Origin: Saccharomycopsis fibuligera x Saccharomycopsis cf. fibuligera
Lineage: Eukaryota; Ascomycota; Saccharomycetes; Ascoideales; Saccharomycopsidaceae
NCBI GenBank assembly: GCA_001936135.1
Contig: CP012818.1
Span: forward strand, 2,046,001-2,110,000
Direction: 5' to 3'
Length of the DNA: 64,000 nt
Made by a program: the position numbers and the translations under genes. The notes below the pieces were generated by a model. That model worked only from the letters and a program-made list of their open reading frames with translations, was not told where the DNA came from and did not search any database. The first letter of the stretch is position 1, and every line of letters begins with the position of its first letter. Positions 47,298 to 56,993 of the stretch are shown here, piece by piece.

Positions 47298-49061
47298 TCA
47301 ACCACGCTTTGTGGCATTAGTTTCGGACTTCTTGGAAGAAGTAGTCTGGGTAGCAGCATCAGCATTTTCTTGAATTTTTTCCACGAGTTCATCATCATCG
47401 TCAACAATTTCTTGGATTTTGGCGTCAGATTTAACTTCATCTTGTTTCTTCGAAGTAGCTGGGCCAGACTTAGCATCAACAGAGTCATCCATTTCTGAGG
47501 TCAACTTCAACAATACAACAGCAAACAAGCCAAAGAAAACGGTAAAGATAAGACCAAACACCCCGGCGTAAATAGCACCTTCAATTGGTCTTTCTTCAAG
47601 AACTTTAGCTGGGTTTTCACCAAGAGCCAAAAGATATTGATTAGCGTTAGACAAAAACTTTCTAGCAAATGCAGCCAATTCGTCAATTTTTCCTTGCACA
47701 GCTAAAACAAAATCTTGTTCTTCGTCTTCATCATCAACAATTGGCTTAGCTGGTTCATCTTCTAGTTTTTTTTTGTGGTCTTCCTCAAGTTTTGATTTTT
47801 CGATATCAACTTTCTTCACAAATGTAGCATTACCAATGGTTTCTGCTTCATTTATAGAATGACCCAAGTAGATATTGTCAAACAAAATGTCTTTGTCCAT
47901 AGTCCACAATTCAAACCCGAACCCACCAATTGGTTCCAAGTCACTGGCGTTCAAGTCTTCGAAGTAATCAGGGTTAGCAATCTTTCTTGGAGCCCATTCA
48001 CCTTTATAGTCTGGGTTTGGAATCAATGGTTGGGTCCATTTACCTTTGTAGTTTGGATTTGGAATTAATGGGGCTTCCCATTTACCGCAACCATGATCTT
48101 GACATTCAGGATTTGGAATTTCCGGAGCAACCCACTCGCCATCTTCTTCATCATCCCAGTCACCTGGCTTGCTAGCCTCTGGATCTGGAATATATTCTGG
48201 AGTATCTTCATCCCAGTCAGCTGGTTTAGTAGCTTCTGGGTCTGGGATTCTTCTTGGAGCTTCCTCATCCCAATCAGCTGGCTTTTCAGGTTCATCTGGG
48301 TCAGGAATTTCTTCTTCTTCAACCCAATCTTCTGGTTTGGTATCTTCAGGATCATCGATTTCCTTTGGTGGGTTGAATGATGGTTCAAACAAAGTTTCAT
48401 CCAATAAGTTACCAGCCTTAGCTGTCTCACCATTGATTCTCACTTCAAAATCGTTATTCTTTTTTATTATCAAAGTGTACAAACTGGTGTGTTTAGTAAT
48501 TCTGGCCATTGGTGGGATTCTCAAGTGTTTTTCCTCATATTCGCCTGTTTGAGGATCCTTTCTCTTGACAATGAAATGCACCTTGTTGGTAGATCCACAC
48601 TTATCTGGACCAAACATGACCTGGTATGGTGTGTCATTGTTGAATTCCTCTTTAGCCAATTTATCAGTTTGGCTCAACAACTTAATGTAAGCACCGCCAC
48701 AGTTCAAACCGTCTTGGAATTTGACCTCATACTGCAACACCAAGTCATTATCCTTATTGTCAAATGGTTTTTCAAACACGTAGGAAATAGCATGGTGAGC
48801 GGCTGGAGATTTAACCACTAAACCTTTATCACCCTCAAAGGCAGGGTACACGGAGCTTTCTTCAACGCTCCACTTGCCCACGTAAGAAAATTCACCGTCT
48901 CTTTTAGCATGAGAAATCTTCCAACGGTCACTCCATTCTTCGTCGGCGAATTGTTCAAAGATGGAATCACTGGCCACGGTGCCCTTGTATGGCTGAAAGA
49001 CCTCGGCAGCGGCAATGGCGGCGATTACGGAAAGAGGAAGGGAAATTGAGGCGAGCTTCAT
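47298..49061 (-). CDS. CNX1: Calnexin, ER lectin chaperone
   Basis: This is a 587-residue protein from the ATG at 49061 ([20 protein letters not shown]), a clean signal peptide; another in-frame ATG ten codons upstream would spoil it. The lectin domain reads [20 protein letters not shown] and [13 protein letters not shown], with [11 protein letters not shown], the calreticulin-family signature. The proline-rich P-domain shows four copies of the I-P-D-P...KPADWDE type repeat, then three or four of the G-x-W...P-x-I-x-N-P-x-Y type. One transmembrane helix ([19 protein letters not shown]) precedes a 70-residue acidic/Lys-rich cytosolic tail. Calnexin holds monoglucosylated glycoproteins during folding. 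Upstream TGACGT repeats may link it to the unfolded protein response. It ends in NATKRG rather than a classic di-lysine signal. Confidence 0.97.
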   Translation of the reverse strand: MKLASISLPLSVIAAIAAAEVFQPYKGTVASDSIFEQFADEEWSDRWKISHAKRDGEFSYVGKWSVEESSVYPAFEGDKGLVVKSPAAHHAISYVFEKPFDNKDNDLVLQYEVKFQDGLNCGGAYIKLLSQTDKLAKEEFNNDTPYQVMFGPDKCGSTNKVHFIVKRKDPQTGEYEEKHLRIPPMARITKHTSLYTLIIKKNNDFEVRINGETAKAGNLLDETLFEPSFNPPKEIDDPEDTKPEDWVEEEEIPDPDEPEKPADWDEEAPRRIPDPEATKPADWDEDTPEYIPDPEASKPGDWDDEEDGEWVAPEIPNPECQDHGCGKWEAPLIPNPNYKGKWTQPLIPNPDYKGEWAPRKIANPDYFEDLNASDLEPIGGFGFELWTMDKDILFDNIYLGHSINEAETIGNATFVKKVDIEKSKLEEDHKKKLEDEPAKPIVDDEDEEQDFVLAVQGKIDELAAFARKFLSNANQYLLALGENPAKVLEERPIEGAIYAGVFGLIFTVFFGLFAVVLLKLTSEMDDSVDAKSGPATSKKQDEVKSDAKIQEIVDDDDELVEKIQENADAATQTTSSKKSETNATKRG

Positions 49062-49424
49062 GAATGTATGTGTATGTACGGATATGGGCAACCGAAGAAA
49101 ACAGATATAGTGGTAAACGCTATGTAAACGTTGACGTTGACGTTAACTTGAAATGATAACGATGGTGATGATGATGACAATAGTGCCAGGTGGCACTGTG
49201 CTGGTTTTATAGATTTCACTGAAAACGGCCTCGGCGATGCGCCGGGTGGGTCACCCGGGCGGTTCCAGAATCTTCCACTGTGTTTCTTCCTTAACCATCA
49301 AACACTTGTGAAGTGTCAACTTACTTAACATACTACGGCATCAGTTTCAAAACTTCATGTATATTATATTAACTAAATCATTATAAGTGGCTCGGTATTC
49401 GGTTAATTCATTGAATATGATCGC
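49062..49424. other. CNX1 promoter and AKR 3' region
   Basis: This is 363 bases with TGACGT repeats at 49131-49147, a GATGATGATGA stretch near 49168, and a GC-rich palindromic patch (GGGTGGGTCACCCGGGCG) near 49241-49262. CNX1 transcription must start here. Confidence 0.6.
49131..49147 (-). promoter_or_regulatory. Tandem TGACGT (bZIP/CRE-like) elements upstream of CNX1
   Basis: TTGACG is repeated and followed by TTAAC, giving two TGACGT cores 71-87 bases before the CNX1 start. TGACGT is a core bZIP site (ATF/CREB and Hac1/XBP1-like). Because calnexin is a classic unfolded-protein-response target, Hac1 control is plausible but inferred. Confidence 0.4.
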
Positions 49425-50324
49425 TTAGTAGAATCCTTTCCAGTATTGTCTAAATTCAGGAGCTTCTTGACCAAGCTTGGTGAGCTCATTGTGCTCTTCT
49501 TTAGTCAATTCAAAGTCAAAAATATCGTAACTTTGCTTGACTCTTTCTGGATTGGCACTGGTACTAATTGGGACTACCCCATTCTCAACCACCCATCTAA
49601 GAGCAACTTGACCAGCATTTTTCTTGTATTTGTCGGCCAATTCTTGTAATTTGTCTTGGAGCTTTTTGTACTCATCGCCCTTGGCGGAAGCAACTGGAGC
49701 TAATGGGGAGTAAGCAGCAACAACAATATCATGGCTTTGGGTCCAAGAAACAATATCCGGGGATTGGTTTTGCAAAACTAAGCTGTATTCGATCTGGTTG
49801 ATCACTGGCTTCACTTTAGCGAAGCCAAGCAATTCTTGCAAATCGCTGACCCTAAAGTTTGAAACACCAATGTTTCTAATCTTGCCCTCATTGTGCAATT
49901 GTTCAATTTCTTGCCAAACCTGCTTCAAAGAAATGTTGTCATCTTTGGAAACTTCCTTCAAGAATGGTGTGTGCACCAAGTACAAGTCCAAATAGTCTGT
50001 ACCAAATTCTTTCAAGGTTTCATTGACAGATTTAAGTGGCGATAAATTTTTAGGACTGAACTTGTCAGTAATGAACAACTGCTCTCTCTTAACTTCGGGA
50101 TGTTTGGTAAAAAATTGCTTAAATGCTTCACCGACTTCCAAATGGTTGCCGTAAACTTCAGCAGCATCAATGTGATATTGACCGGCTTCCAATGCATTGA
50201 CAACAGCAGTAATGGTCTTCTGATCAAGCTCTCCATTAGGGTCACTCTTGTACCATTTGGTACCAGTACCCCAACCAACAGTTGGGATAATGTTGCCGTT
50301 GTTCAATTTAGTGGTAGCGCTCAT
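49425..50324 (-). CDS. NADPH-dependent aldo-keto reductase (AKR3-type, ketoamide/ketopantoyl lactone reductase-like)
   Basis: This is a 299-residue (beta/alpha)8 enzyme. The catalytic tetrad is visible: Asp and Tyr in YHIDAAEVYGN, Lys in LFITDKFSP, His in LYLVHTPFL. GVSNFRVSDLQELL and VINQIEYSLVLQNQSPDIVSW are family hallmarks. The coenzyme-binding end is VVPISTSANPERVKQSYDIF, with Ser/Asn/Arg residues suited to NADPH. The closest relatives I recall are Saccharomyces YDL124W (alpha-keto amide reductase) and Candida parapsilosis conjugated polyketone reductases that reduce ketopantoyl lactone. Substrate cannot be decided from sequence alone. The start ATG at 50324 gives MSATTKLNNGNIIPTVGWGT, matching the usual N-terminus. 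Confidence 0.92.
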   Translation of the reverse strand: MSATTKLNNGNIIPTVGWGTGTKWYKSDPNGELDQKTITAVVNALEAGQYHIDAAEVYGNHLEVGEAFKQFFTKHPEVKREQLFITDKFSPKNLSPLKSVNETLKEFGTDYLDLYLVHTPFLKEVSKDDNISLKQVWQEIEQLHNEGKIRNIGVSNFRVSDLQELLGFAKVKPVINQIEYSLVLQNQSPDIVSWTQSHDIVVAAYSPLAPVASAKGDEYKKLQDKLQELADKYKKNAGQVALRWVVENGVVPISTSANPERVKQSYDIFDFELTKEEHNELTKLGQEAPEFRQYWKGFY

Positions 50325-50653
50325 TGTGATTAGGCAAAGTAATTTTTAAATGCTATTTTGGGAATAGTGATGTATTTATATGACTTGAAAGTGCAATTGA
50401 TAGTTGAGCTTGAAAGAAGAAGACAAATGATCGATTGACAGGAAATCGGGCTAGTTATATGTTGCTGCGATCCCATTGCTGACAAACCAGAGTTACCACC
50501 GGGATTGCGCAATCTACAGCGGACACCGTGCCACGGGCATCACTGTGCACGCAATGCTCTAATTGCTGATAACCTAATACGATAACCTCAACATAGTTGA
50601 TTTATCTATACAATATACAGTCATATACTCAGTAACACAGTAATACCTAAAAT
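50325..50653. other. Intergenic region upstream of the aldo-keto reductase
   Basis: This 329-base gap lies between two minus-strand genes. No TATA box or named motif was identified with confidence. Confidence 0.6.
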
Positions 50654-53554
50654 TTAAGCAGAAAATAAGTCACGGTCCATCCGTGCCATCCAGTACTCGA
50701 ACTCCTCGTTCATGTCACTAACAGACAAGCTGTAATTCACCACCTCGTTTAACAAACTGGAATTTTGAGACTTGATTAGCTGTTTCTTCCCCGAAGGAGT
50801 ACTATTAAAGAAAATTACTCCTTTTTCAACGTCCACAGTCCAGACACTAAATTTTGTGATAATTTCAGCTATTGCCTCTAACTTATTGATTGTGGTAGAT
50901 TCTCTAGCAGCCCCGTGGCGTTGCGGTTGCTGTTGCCCTAACCGCAAAACTCGCCACACCTGTAATTCACCACTGTTATTATCACTAATGTAATTGTTAT
51001 TGGAATCCTCGCGATCTGCCAAACTAGCACGGAATATTTCGCTGATCGACAGTTCTGGTCTTTCTAGCAATTTCACCGCTTGCTGAACTTTGATGCAACT
51101 AACTGCACCATTTACTTTCAAATTTATAAAATTCACAATAAATTTCTTAAACAATTGATCTCTAAGGATCTCTGCAAGTTTGCTACTATTGTAGCTACCA
51201 TCCAACAATACTCTCAAAAAACCGCTGAGGTTCCGGTGGTAGATCTTGTCAAGCACTGCGGTAAGCAAATCTTGCTCACTACTACCAATGTTATGTGCGG
51301 TTTTACCTTGTTGTTTCGGCGCCCGCGCCATAAAGCTTCTCAAGTATCTTGTAAATAAATCTTCATTCACAAGTTTGGCTTCCCCATGTCTATTGCGTCT
51401 ACCATCACCAGCCCTATTACTCGCACTGTTTTTCTTATCTTTAGCGTCATTAGTGTCTTCACCATCACTATTATGAGCCTCATCATTGTTTTCACTCTTT
51501 ACGCCTTCCTGAAATTTCGCAACATTGTAGTTTTTCTCCAACTTGTTCCAGTCATCAGCCAACAAATAGCTGTTTAAAAGGAAAAAATTCAATAACTGAG
51601 TATCGTAAATAAACGAATTTTGCTTGTTAAGTAGTTTGGAAATACCGTTATCTGCAGTGTTTCTTCTACCAGCGCCGCCACCACTATCGATACCGCTACC
51701 ACTTTTTCCCAACCTAGTTATCGAAGATCTGCCACTCAATTGGCCATATGGGCTTTCAAATGGATTGGTATTGGAGCGGTATTTAGATCTTCTTCTTCCA
51801 CCTCCTTCTTCAAAATTTGAATCAACACTGCCGATACCTCCATCTCTGTTGTCAAAGAAATCACTTTCTATCTTTGGGCTAGCTTGCACTTGTCTACCAT
51901 GGTTATCAGCCGACACTCTGTCTGTATCATCATCATCCTCAGCAGCAGCAGCAGAAGCAGCAGCAGCATATTCTGCCTCATGGCTGTAACCATAACCATG
52001 GCCGCCAATTAGTGATGACGGCAATCCTGATGGCGTACTGCCTCGATTAAGCTGGCGCATCAATAATTGATGCTCATCTAGACCACGGCTAAGATTATGC
52101 AATTGTTGAAGCTGATTATGTCTAACCCTTCCCATGTTTGCCAAATCTAACTCGCTGCGTTTGTCCTCGTCAATAAATGCAATATCGCTATAATCATCAT
52201 GACCACTATTTACAAAGCTCACTTTAAACTTGGAATTAATCGCAAGGAGTTTTATGAGTTTAAGAAAGCTGATGTAGGATTGCTCAAATCTTGAATGAAG
52301 CAACAAATTCAATGAGGCATAGTAGTAAAATTGGATCAAATCATCATACAATAATCCATCAAGAACTTTAGCTTGCTCTTCACCATTACTGCGAGAAGTG
52401 TGCTTACTGCCTCGTTGCGTAAACATTAAGCTATCTACTTCTGCAATCTCGTCTTCTTCATTGATACCAAAGCAATCTTGTTCTTGATCCGCATCCTCTT
52501 TTTCGACACTTTCGTGCTGTTGTGGACCGTGCTGCCCTAAAATTCCCCTGCGGTAGTAAAAATATAAATCAAATTCCCAGTCCTTGTAATCCACAACATG
52601 CCCAAGCACATCATCAAAAACTTCAGACACTATCTCATCACTACCATTGCCACCACCGGCGCTTAAGTGATACACATTTTCCATCACCACAGCAAACAAT
52701 GGGTTGAATTGAATTCTAGTATCAAGCGATTGACCTGATGCAAAGGTGATAAAGCGTTTAAGCGTTTTAATATAAACTTCATTCACCCTCTTCAATTTCC
52801 CAAAATTGCCAACTCCCATAGTATGTTCTTTATCATTTGTGCTATTGTTGTTGTTGCTGCTATTACTATTGTTGCTGCTATTACTATTGTTGCTATCAAA
52901 GAAGTAGCCACCACCAACACTACCAAAATCCCCAGCTAATTTGCTAAACAATAATATCACATTTCTAAAATGGTTCAAACAGTACCGTATCCCATTTTTT
53001 TCAACTCTCCCTTTATATCCCCCATTAGACAGAGGCGCCACCTGCTGTAACAAGTATTTTGACACTAACTCAAAAAGTTGATTAAATGCCTCTTCGTACT
53101 CATAATGCGCATTGGAACGTTCTGCAATTCCTTGTCCCTGAGGTGTGCCATGCACAGTGAGGTTATTTTGTTGAGCATAAATTATACGGAGTAAAAGCTT
53201 ATTGAGGCAGAATGACCAAAGTATAGTGTGTTTGCCCGTGTCAGAAGATGATTCCGAATTCAAGCTGTTACTGACGTTGCTATTAGCGGTGTTGGGGTTG
53301 TTGGCATTGTTTCTAGGACATGTTAGCGATAATATAGGCAACAAGTAACTAAGAAGGCTATTGTACGACTCGCTCACGTCATTGCTGTTGCTTTGACTCT
53401 GGCTATGAGGTCTATTTTGACTATAACTTTGACTTTGATAAAGCATAGGATCCAAGTCATGGGCAATTGAGTCGATTATGAGCTTGATTGTTGAAGGCGA
53501 TTCTTCAAGTAGGTACGCAGGTTGCGGCGGCGGCGGCGCTCTATTGGTTGCCAT
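50654..53554 (-). CDS. Low-complexity-rich protein with C-terminal PCI/CSN3-like region
   Basis: This is a 966-residue protein from the ATG at 53554 (MATNRAPPPPQP). Helical segments alternate with long Asn/Ser, Gly and Glu/Asp insertions, including an Asn/Ser run near residue 240 and an Ala run (EYAAAASAAAAEDDDD). The segment DLIQFYYYASLNLLLHSRFE recalls the TPR-like part of COP9 signalosome subunit 3. The end reads FIVNFINLKVNGAVSCIKVQ, then KLEAIAEIITKFSVWTVDVE and KGVIFFNSTPSGKKQ, like the winged helix of a PCI domain with its closing strand, then a helix LLNEVVNYSLSVSDMNEEFE. This order fits CSN3, which acts in cullin deneddylation, but the match is by shape more than identity. Other PCI proteins (proteasome lid, eIF3) are alternatives. 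Confidence 0.5.
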   Translation of the reverse strand: MATNRAPPPPQPAYLLEESPSTIKLIIDSIAHDLDPMLYQSQSYSQNRPHSQSQSNSNDVSESYNSLLSYLLPILSLTCPRNNANNPNTANSNVSNSLNSESSSDTGKHTILWSFCLNKLLLRIIYAQQNNLTVHGTPQGQGIAERSNAHYEYEEAFNQLFELVSKYLLQQVAPLSNGGYKGRVEKNGIRYCLNHFRNVILLFSKLAGDFGSVGGGYFFDSNNSNSSNNSNSSNNNNSTNDKEHTMGVGNFGKLKRVNEVYIKTLKRFITFASGQSLDTRIQFNPLFAVVMENVYHLSAGGGNGSDEIVSEVFDDVLGHVVDYKDWEFDLYFYYRRGILGQHGPQQHESVEKEDADQEQDCFGINEEDEIAEVDSLMFTQRGSKHTSRSNGEEQAKVLDGLLYDDLIQFYYYASLNLLLHSRFEQSYISFLKLIKLLAINSKFKVSFVNSGHDDYSDIAFIDEDKRSELDLANMGRVRHNQLQQLHNLSRGLDEHQLLMRQLNRGSTPSGLPSSLIGGHGYGYSHEAEYAAAASAAAAEDDDDTDRVSADNHGRQVQASPKIESDFFDNRDGGIGSVDSNFEEGGGRRRSKYRSNTNPFESPYGQLSGRSSITRLGKSGSGIDSGGGAGRRNTADNGISKLLNKQNSFIYDTQLLNFFLLNSYLLADDWNKLEKNYNVAKFQEGVKSENNDEAHNSDGEDTNDAKDKKNSASNRAGDGRRNRHGEAKLVNEDLFTRYLRSFMARAPKQQGKTAHNIGSSEQDLLTAVLDKIYHRNLSGFLRVLLDGSYNSSKLAEILRDQLFKKFIVNFINLKVNGAVSCIKVQQAVKLLERPELSISEIFRASLADREDSNNNYISDNNSGELQVWRVLRLGQQQPQRHGAARESTTINKLEAIAEIITKFSVWTVDVEKGVIFFNSTPSGKKQLIKSQNSSLLNEVVNYSLSVSDMNEEFEYWMARMDRDLFSA

Positions 53555-53803
53555 TGTTGGTGGTGCAGAGTATTGATAACTCAGTTTTGATACGTTTATG
53601 GGAGCGAAAAGTATGGAATCAATGTGAAGTGAGGTCCTGTCTAGAATATTTCAAAATAGCATCAATTGCAAATTGATCAATTTTGGCGTCTATACAAGGG
53701 AGCAAAAGAGGGAAAGATCATGTTGATAGTCACCGTCATAACGAATGGATCACTCGCTCACTGCTTAATTACTTGAGATGCGACAAAAATGAAATAATCA
53801 TGT

Positions 53804-53809
53804 CACGTG
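53804..53809. promoter_or_regulatory. CACGTG E-box upstream of the CSN3-like gene
   Basis: This palindromic Cbf1-type site lies 250-255 bases before the start codon at 53554. Confidence 0.45.
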
Positions 53810-54416
53810 CTAATGGTTTTAAGCGCTGTATCTAGCATCAAAGTAGCATCAGCTAGTGCTATGTATAGGTGCTTTAAGAAAGGTTGGTAAGAAGTTCTTT
53901 TAAGATGTTAAAATGCCCCAGTGAGTAAGAATATTAAAGACTTTCGGGAGCTTTTTCTTTTTCTTTTTGAGAGTGTAAGTAGATAACCTTTACAGAATCA
54001 GCAGAGTTTGTAAACATAATTGTCAACCTACACTCCTCATAAAGTAGCGTGCATGCTATAATTTGACAAGATTTAAACAATGTTAACTACGTAGCGAATG
54101 TAGTTGGAAAGAGCGTATCTCAACCCTCGTTGATCGCCATGTGGTTTATTTTGTTCTACTTGGAAACGAATCTGTGCATTTTGACAACGTACTACATTAA
54201 TTTTTCTGAGGAGATCTATTTTAAAACACTTTTTAATCCGGAACATATATACCGTTCTATAATAAACAGAGAAATGTGTTTCAACTGCTATTGAAGTCAC
54301 TGCTTCATAGTCAACGAGCTTAACTTGTATGTCTCACTAAAAACAGTCTGCAGGAAACATTCGCAGCGTAAATTTGAGGACAAGGTCGAAGCCAACGGAT
54401 TTAGCCCTTTGGTGTC

Positions 54417-54432
54417 AACCAACCGGTTGGTT
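54417..54432. repeat. Perfect 16-bp palindrome AACCAACCGGTTGGTT
   Basis: This is a self-complementary 16-mer without spacer in intergenic DNA about 255 bases past the RPL11 stop. CCGGTTGG-like wording resembles sites for dimeric regulators, but no factor is assigned. Confidence 0.9.
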
Positions 54433-54685
54433 ACCCAGTGAGACTAAGCAAGCAGCTAGTGTAACACTTTCTCAAACTTTGCGCACTCCTGCCTACAATC
54501 TCCAACTTGATAAACAAATTTACTGTCGAATTTCACCGTCAAACCATTCTACAAGTCCCTAGTAAATTTGCACTACAGGCCAGATTTATAAAAGGTAGAA
54601 AAAAAATGAATAAACATTAAACTATTGCTTTGAAGTTGGGGGGAGAAAAAAAGTCAAGGGAAAAGCTTGAAAATTTTTAAATAAC

Positions 54686-55981
54686 TTATTTGTTCAAAAC
54701 ATCAGCATCGTATTTTTCTTTGAACCATTTGATGGTGTCTTCCTTGTTGGTTTTGTGGTGGTTACCAATCTTACCCTTAGCTCTCTTTCTCAAAGCGACT
54801 CTACCACCTGGTCTGCCAACGACAACGTAAAAGTCCATACCGTAAATACCAATTGCTGGGTCATACTTGATACCCAAGTCAATGTGTTCAGAGATACCGA
54901 AACCGAAGTTACCAGTTTCAGAGAAGTTCTTTTCTCTCAATTGGTATTCTTTGACCTTCAAACCTCTTTCCAAGATTTCTTCGGCCTTTGGACCTCTGAC
55001 GGTAACGTGAACAGCAATCTTTTCGTTTCTTCTGATGGAGAAGGTTCTGACAGTGTATCTAGCCTTGGATTGGACTGGGGTTTGACCAGACAATTGTTCC
55101 AAAACCTTAGAAGCTCTGGTCAATCTGTCACCGGATTCACCAACAGAGATATTGAGAACCAATTTTTCAATACGCAAGTCACGCATTGGGTTTTGAGCTT
55201 TTGGGGCAGACTAGAAAATAAGTTAGTATTGATGTTGGCCATTTGCGAAAAAATACTATCTGTACGTTTGTCTGTGTGAGATATTACTTGATGAGTGTGT
55301 ATTTATGGAAATTCCGGGGAGGAACATGTGCAAATCAAGCGTGAAATATATTGTTATAGCGTTCACTTGGCAAGCAATGTGATTCATGGAATATCAGTGG
55401 GTTCACAGATGCAGTATTTGAAAAATTAGCCAAATAAGTTGCCAGTAGACCCGCGCACTTCTAAATTACTTGATAGTACAAGAGTCCCGATTTTCTTGCT
55501 CAACTTGGGATCTTAAGACTCACTAGATGACAGATTTATTTACGACTTATGATGACCAGGTGGAAGGCCTCATTTTGCATTTTCTTGTAAAGTAGATGTT
55601 GTCCGAGTTATTCATGCTGCTTTGGTAATGAAGAGTGGTCACAGTCGATCTCTCAACTACTGGGCACTGAGTGATGAGACTGATATTTTTTCTACTGATC
55701 TTGGTACTATTCTTCAGAACATTCGTACTTCTCGACAACGATAACTTCATTCTGACTGTAAAGACTCGCATTTCTATATACTGTCTCTTGGTTCAATTTT
55801 CCCACTTGCAATAGTCCCGTCCACACTGTGATGATGAGATTGAAAAATTTTTTGGTTCACGGTTCACACATTCAAATAAGGTCCCACATTAACAAAAACG
55901 AACGACAACAGCCGCAAAGTAGCATGTGCTTATGCTATTGAAAACAGCGGCTGTATTAGCAACACAGTGATGACATACCAT
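54686..55981 (-). CDS. RPL11: Ribosomal protein uL5 (Rpl11), spliced (exons 55981-55979 and 55210-54686)
   Basis: This 175-residue large-subunit protein binds 5S rRNA as part of the 5S RNP with Rpl5. Exon 1 is the bare ATG at 55981, followed at once by GTATGT. A 768-nt intron ends TACTAAC, then TTTCTAG. Exon 2 begins [20 protein letters not shown], matching Saccharomyces Rpl11 ([20 protein letters not shown]). [37 protein letters not shown] and [19 protein letters not shown] are nearly identical. The C-terminus ends in [13 protein letters not shown]. Saccharomyces RPL11A/B, as I recall, lack an intron, so this one is a lineage feature. Codons are strongly biased (TTG, GGT, AGA), as in highly expressed genes. 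A TTAGGG (Tbf1-type) site lies about 90 bases upstream. Confidence 0.97.
55211..55978 (-). other. 768-nt intron in RPL11, splitting off the start codon
   Basis: The donor GTATGT follows the ATG directly; the acceptor CTAG at 55211-55214 is preceded by TACTAAC. It is long for a yeast intron and could host a small RNA. On the minus strand I found no convincing box C/D pair. An ATGATGA at 55549 and CTGA words near 55665 and 55680 lie on the opposite strand only. Confidence 0.92.
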
Positions 55982-56069
55982 TTTTGCTAGTGATATTTGT
56001 TTTGACGGTTACTGTAATATAATATACAAGACGCTACCAGTTCTTGACCAATCTCAATCTGAATTCAGT

Positions 56070-56075
56070 TTAGGG
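56070..56075. promoter_or_regulatory. TTAGGG (Tbf1-type) site upstream of RPL11
   Basis: TTAGGG within TTTAGGGGAGG lies 89-94 bases before the RPL11 ATG. In Candida albicans, Tbf1 has been shown to bind ribosomal-protein promoters through such sites. The match is short, so confidence is moderate. Confidence 0.45.
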
Positions 56076-56965
56076 GAGGGAAAAATAAAGGCAGAACCAA
56101 AAAGTAAATTTTTCATATAAACCAACGTTCGCTCAAGTGGTCAGCTGCTCACTTTCCCGCACACTATTTCCGCTCCCCGTAGCGTTTTTTTTCCTTTTTT
56201 TTTTTTTTCGTTTTTCGTTTGGCGCCCTTCCGCTCGGTCTCTCTCTCTCTCGCTGTGCTCCCTGCGCCGTCCACGGCCACTGCCGCCCGCGGAGGGCTGT
56301 GTCCAGCACCCTTGCCGCTGAGCGCCCATAGTAAAACTAGCGGCCGCCGTCGCTAAGGGGCGGAACTTGGCCGCTCTGATTAGCGTTCTGTCAGGTTAGG
56401 AGCGATGTGCGGATGCTGCTGTGACCGCTGGTCGGGCAGATAAAAAGTAAGTAGCTAATTTAGCCCTCTAGTATGTCACATGCACAAGAAAGTATGATTA
56501 GTAGCCCTCTAATGATGTCTCATGCAATAGGGTGTTTAAAGATGTATTTGGCTGTGATATTCTGTATCATTATTCTCTACTATGCTCTACTATGCCACTG
56601 TAAGCCACTGTATGCGCCGGTTTCGCGTAAGCCTGTCTATCACCAATAATGCGCGGGAATCTACAGTGATCAAGTGCTATCACCAAGCTATAGGCTTTAT
56701 ATCGCATCCGTTCATTGACCTGCTTCCTTTTTCAAAATTTATTATTGCTCAATCCCGGCCTCCCCGTGGCTTGACTTTCTTTCAAGTTGGTTTATTTGCC
56801 GGTCGTATGCCCTGCCAAGATCTGGCTCCGTGACTCGGACTGTTGGCAAGTGACATATAAATATGTAAGCTTTTCTCAACGTCAAATCGCACCTTTACAA
56901 TCACCACAGTTGGCCCCAACTTGCCTGTTTTGTAAGAAAAAAGAAAACTGAAAATACCAACGACC

Positions 56966-56993
56966 TTTTTTTTTTTTTTTTTTTTTTTTTTTT
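56966..56993. repeat. 28-base poly(T) run
   Basis: An uninterrupted run of 28 T is followed by further T-rich sequence with G interruptions to about 57025. Confidence 0.9.

Larger units (their letters stand above)
53555..54685. other. Intergenic region with E-box and 16-bp palindrome
   Basis: This is 1.1 kb between the CSN3-like start and the RPL11 stop (both minus). It has CACGTG at 53804-53809 and a perfect 16-bp palindrome at 54417-54432. The open frame at 54073-54300 (minus) is protein-like only at its end (HGDQRGLRYALSNYIRYVVN) and is not supported. No tRNA was found. Confidence 0.55.

Noticed and set aside
54073-54300. 75-codon minus-strand frame
   Set aside because: It has no homology signal, no promoter and no codon bias; probably chance.
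55540-55690. Box C-like ATGATGA with later CTGA words inside the RPL11 intron
   Set aside because: They lie on the strand opposite to RPL11 transcription, and the terminal stem is not supported, so an intronic box C/D RNA is not claimed.
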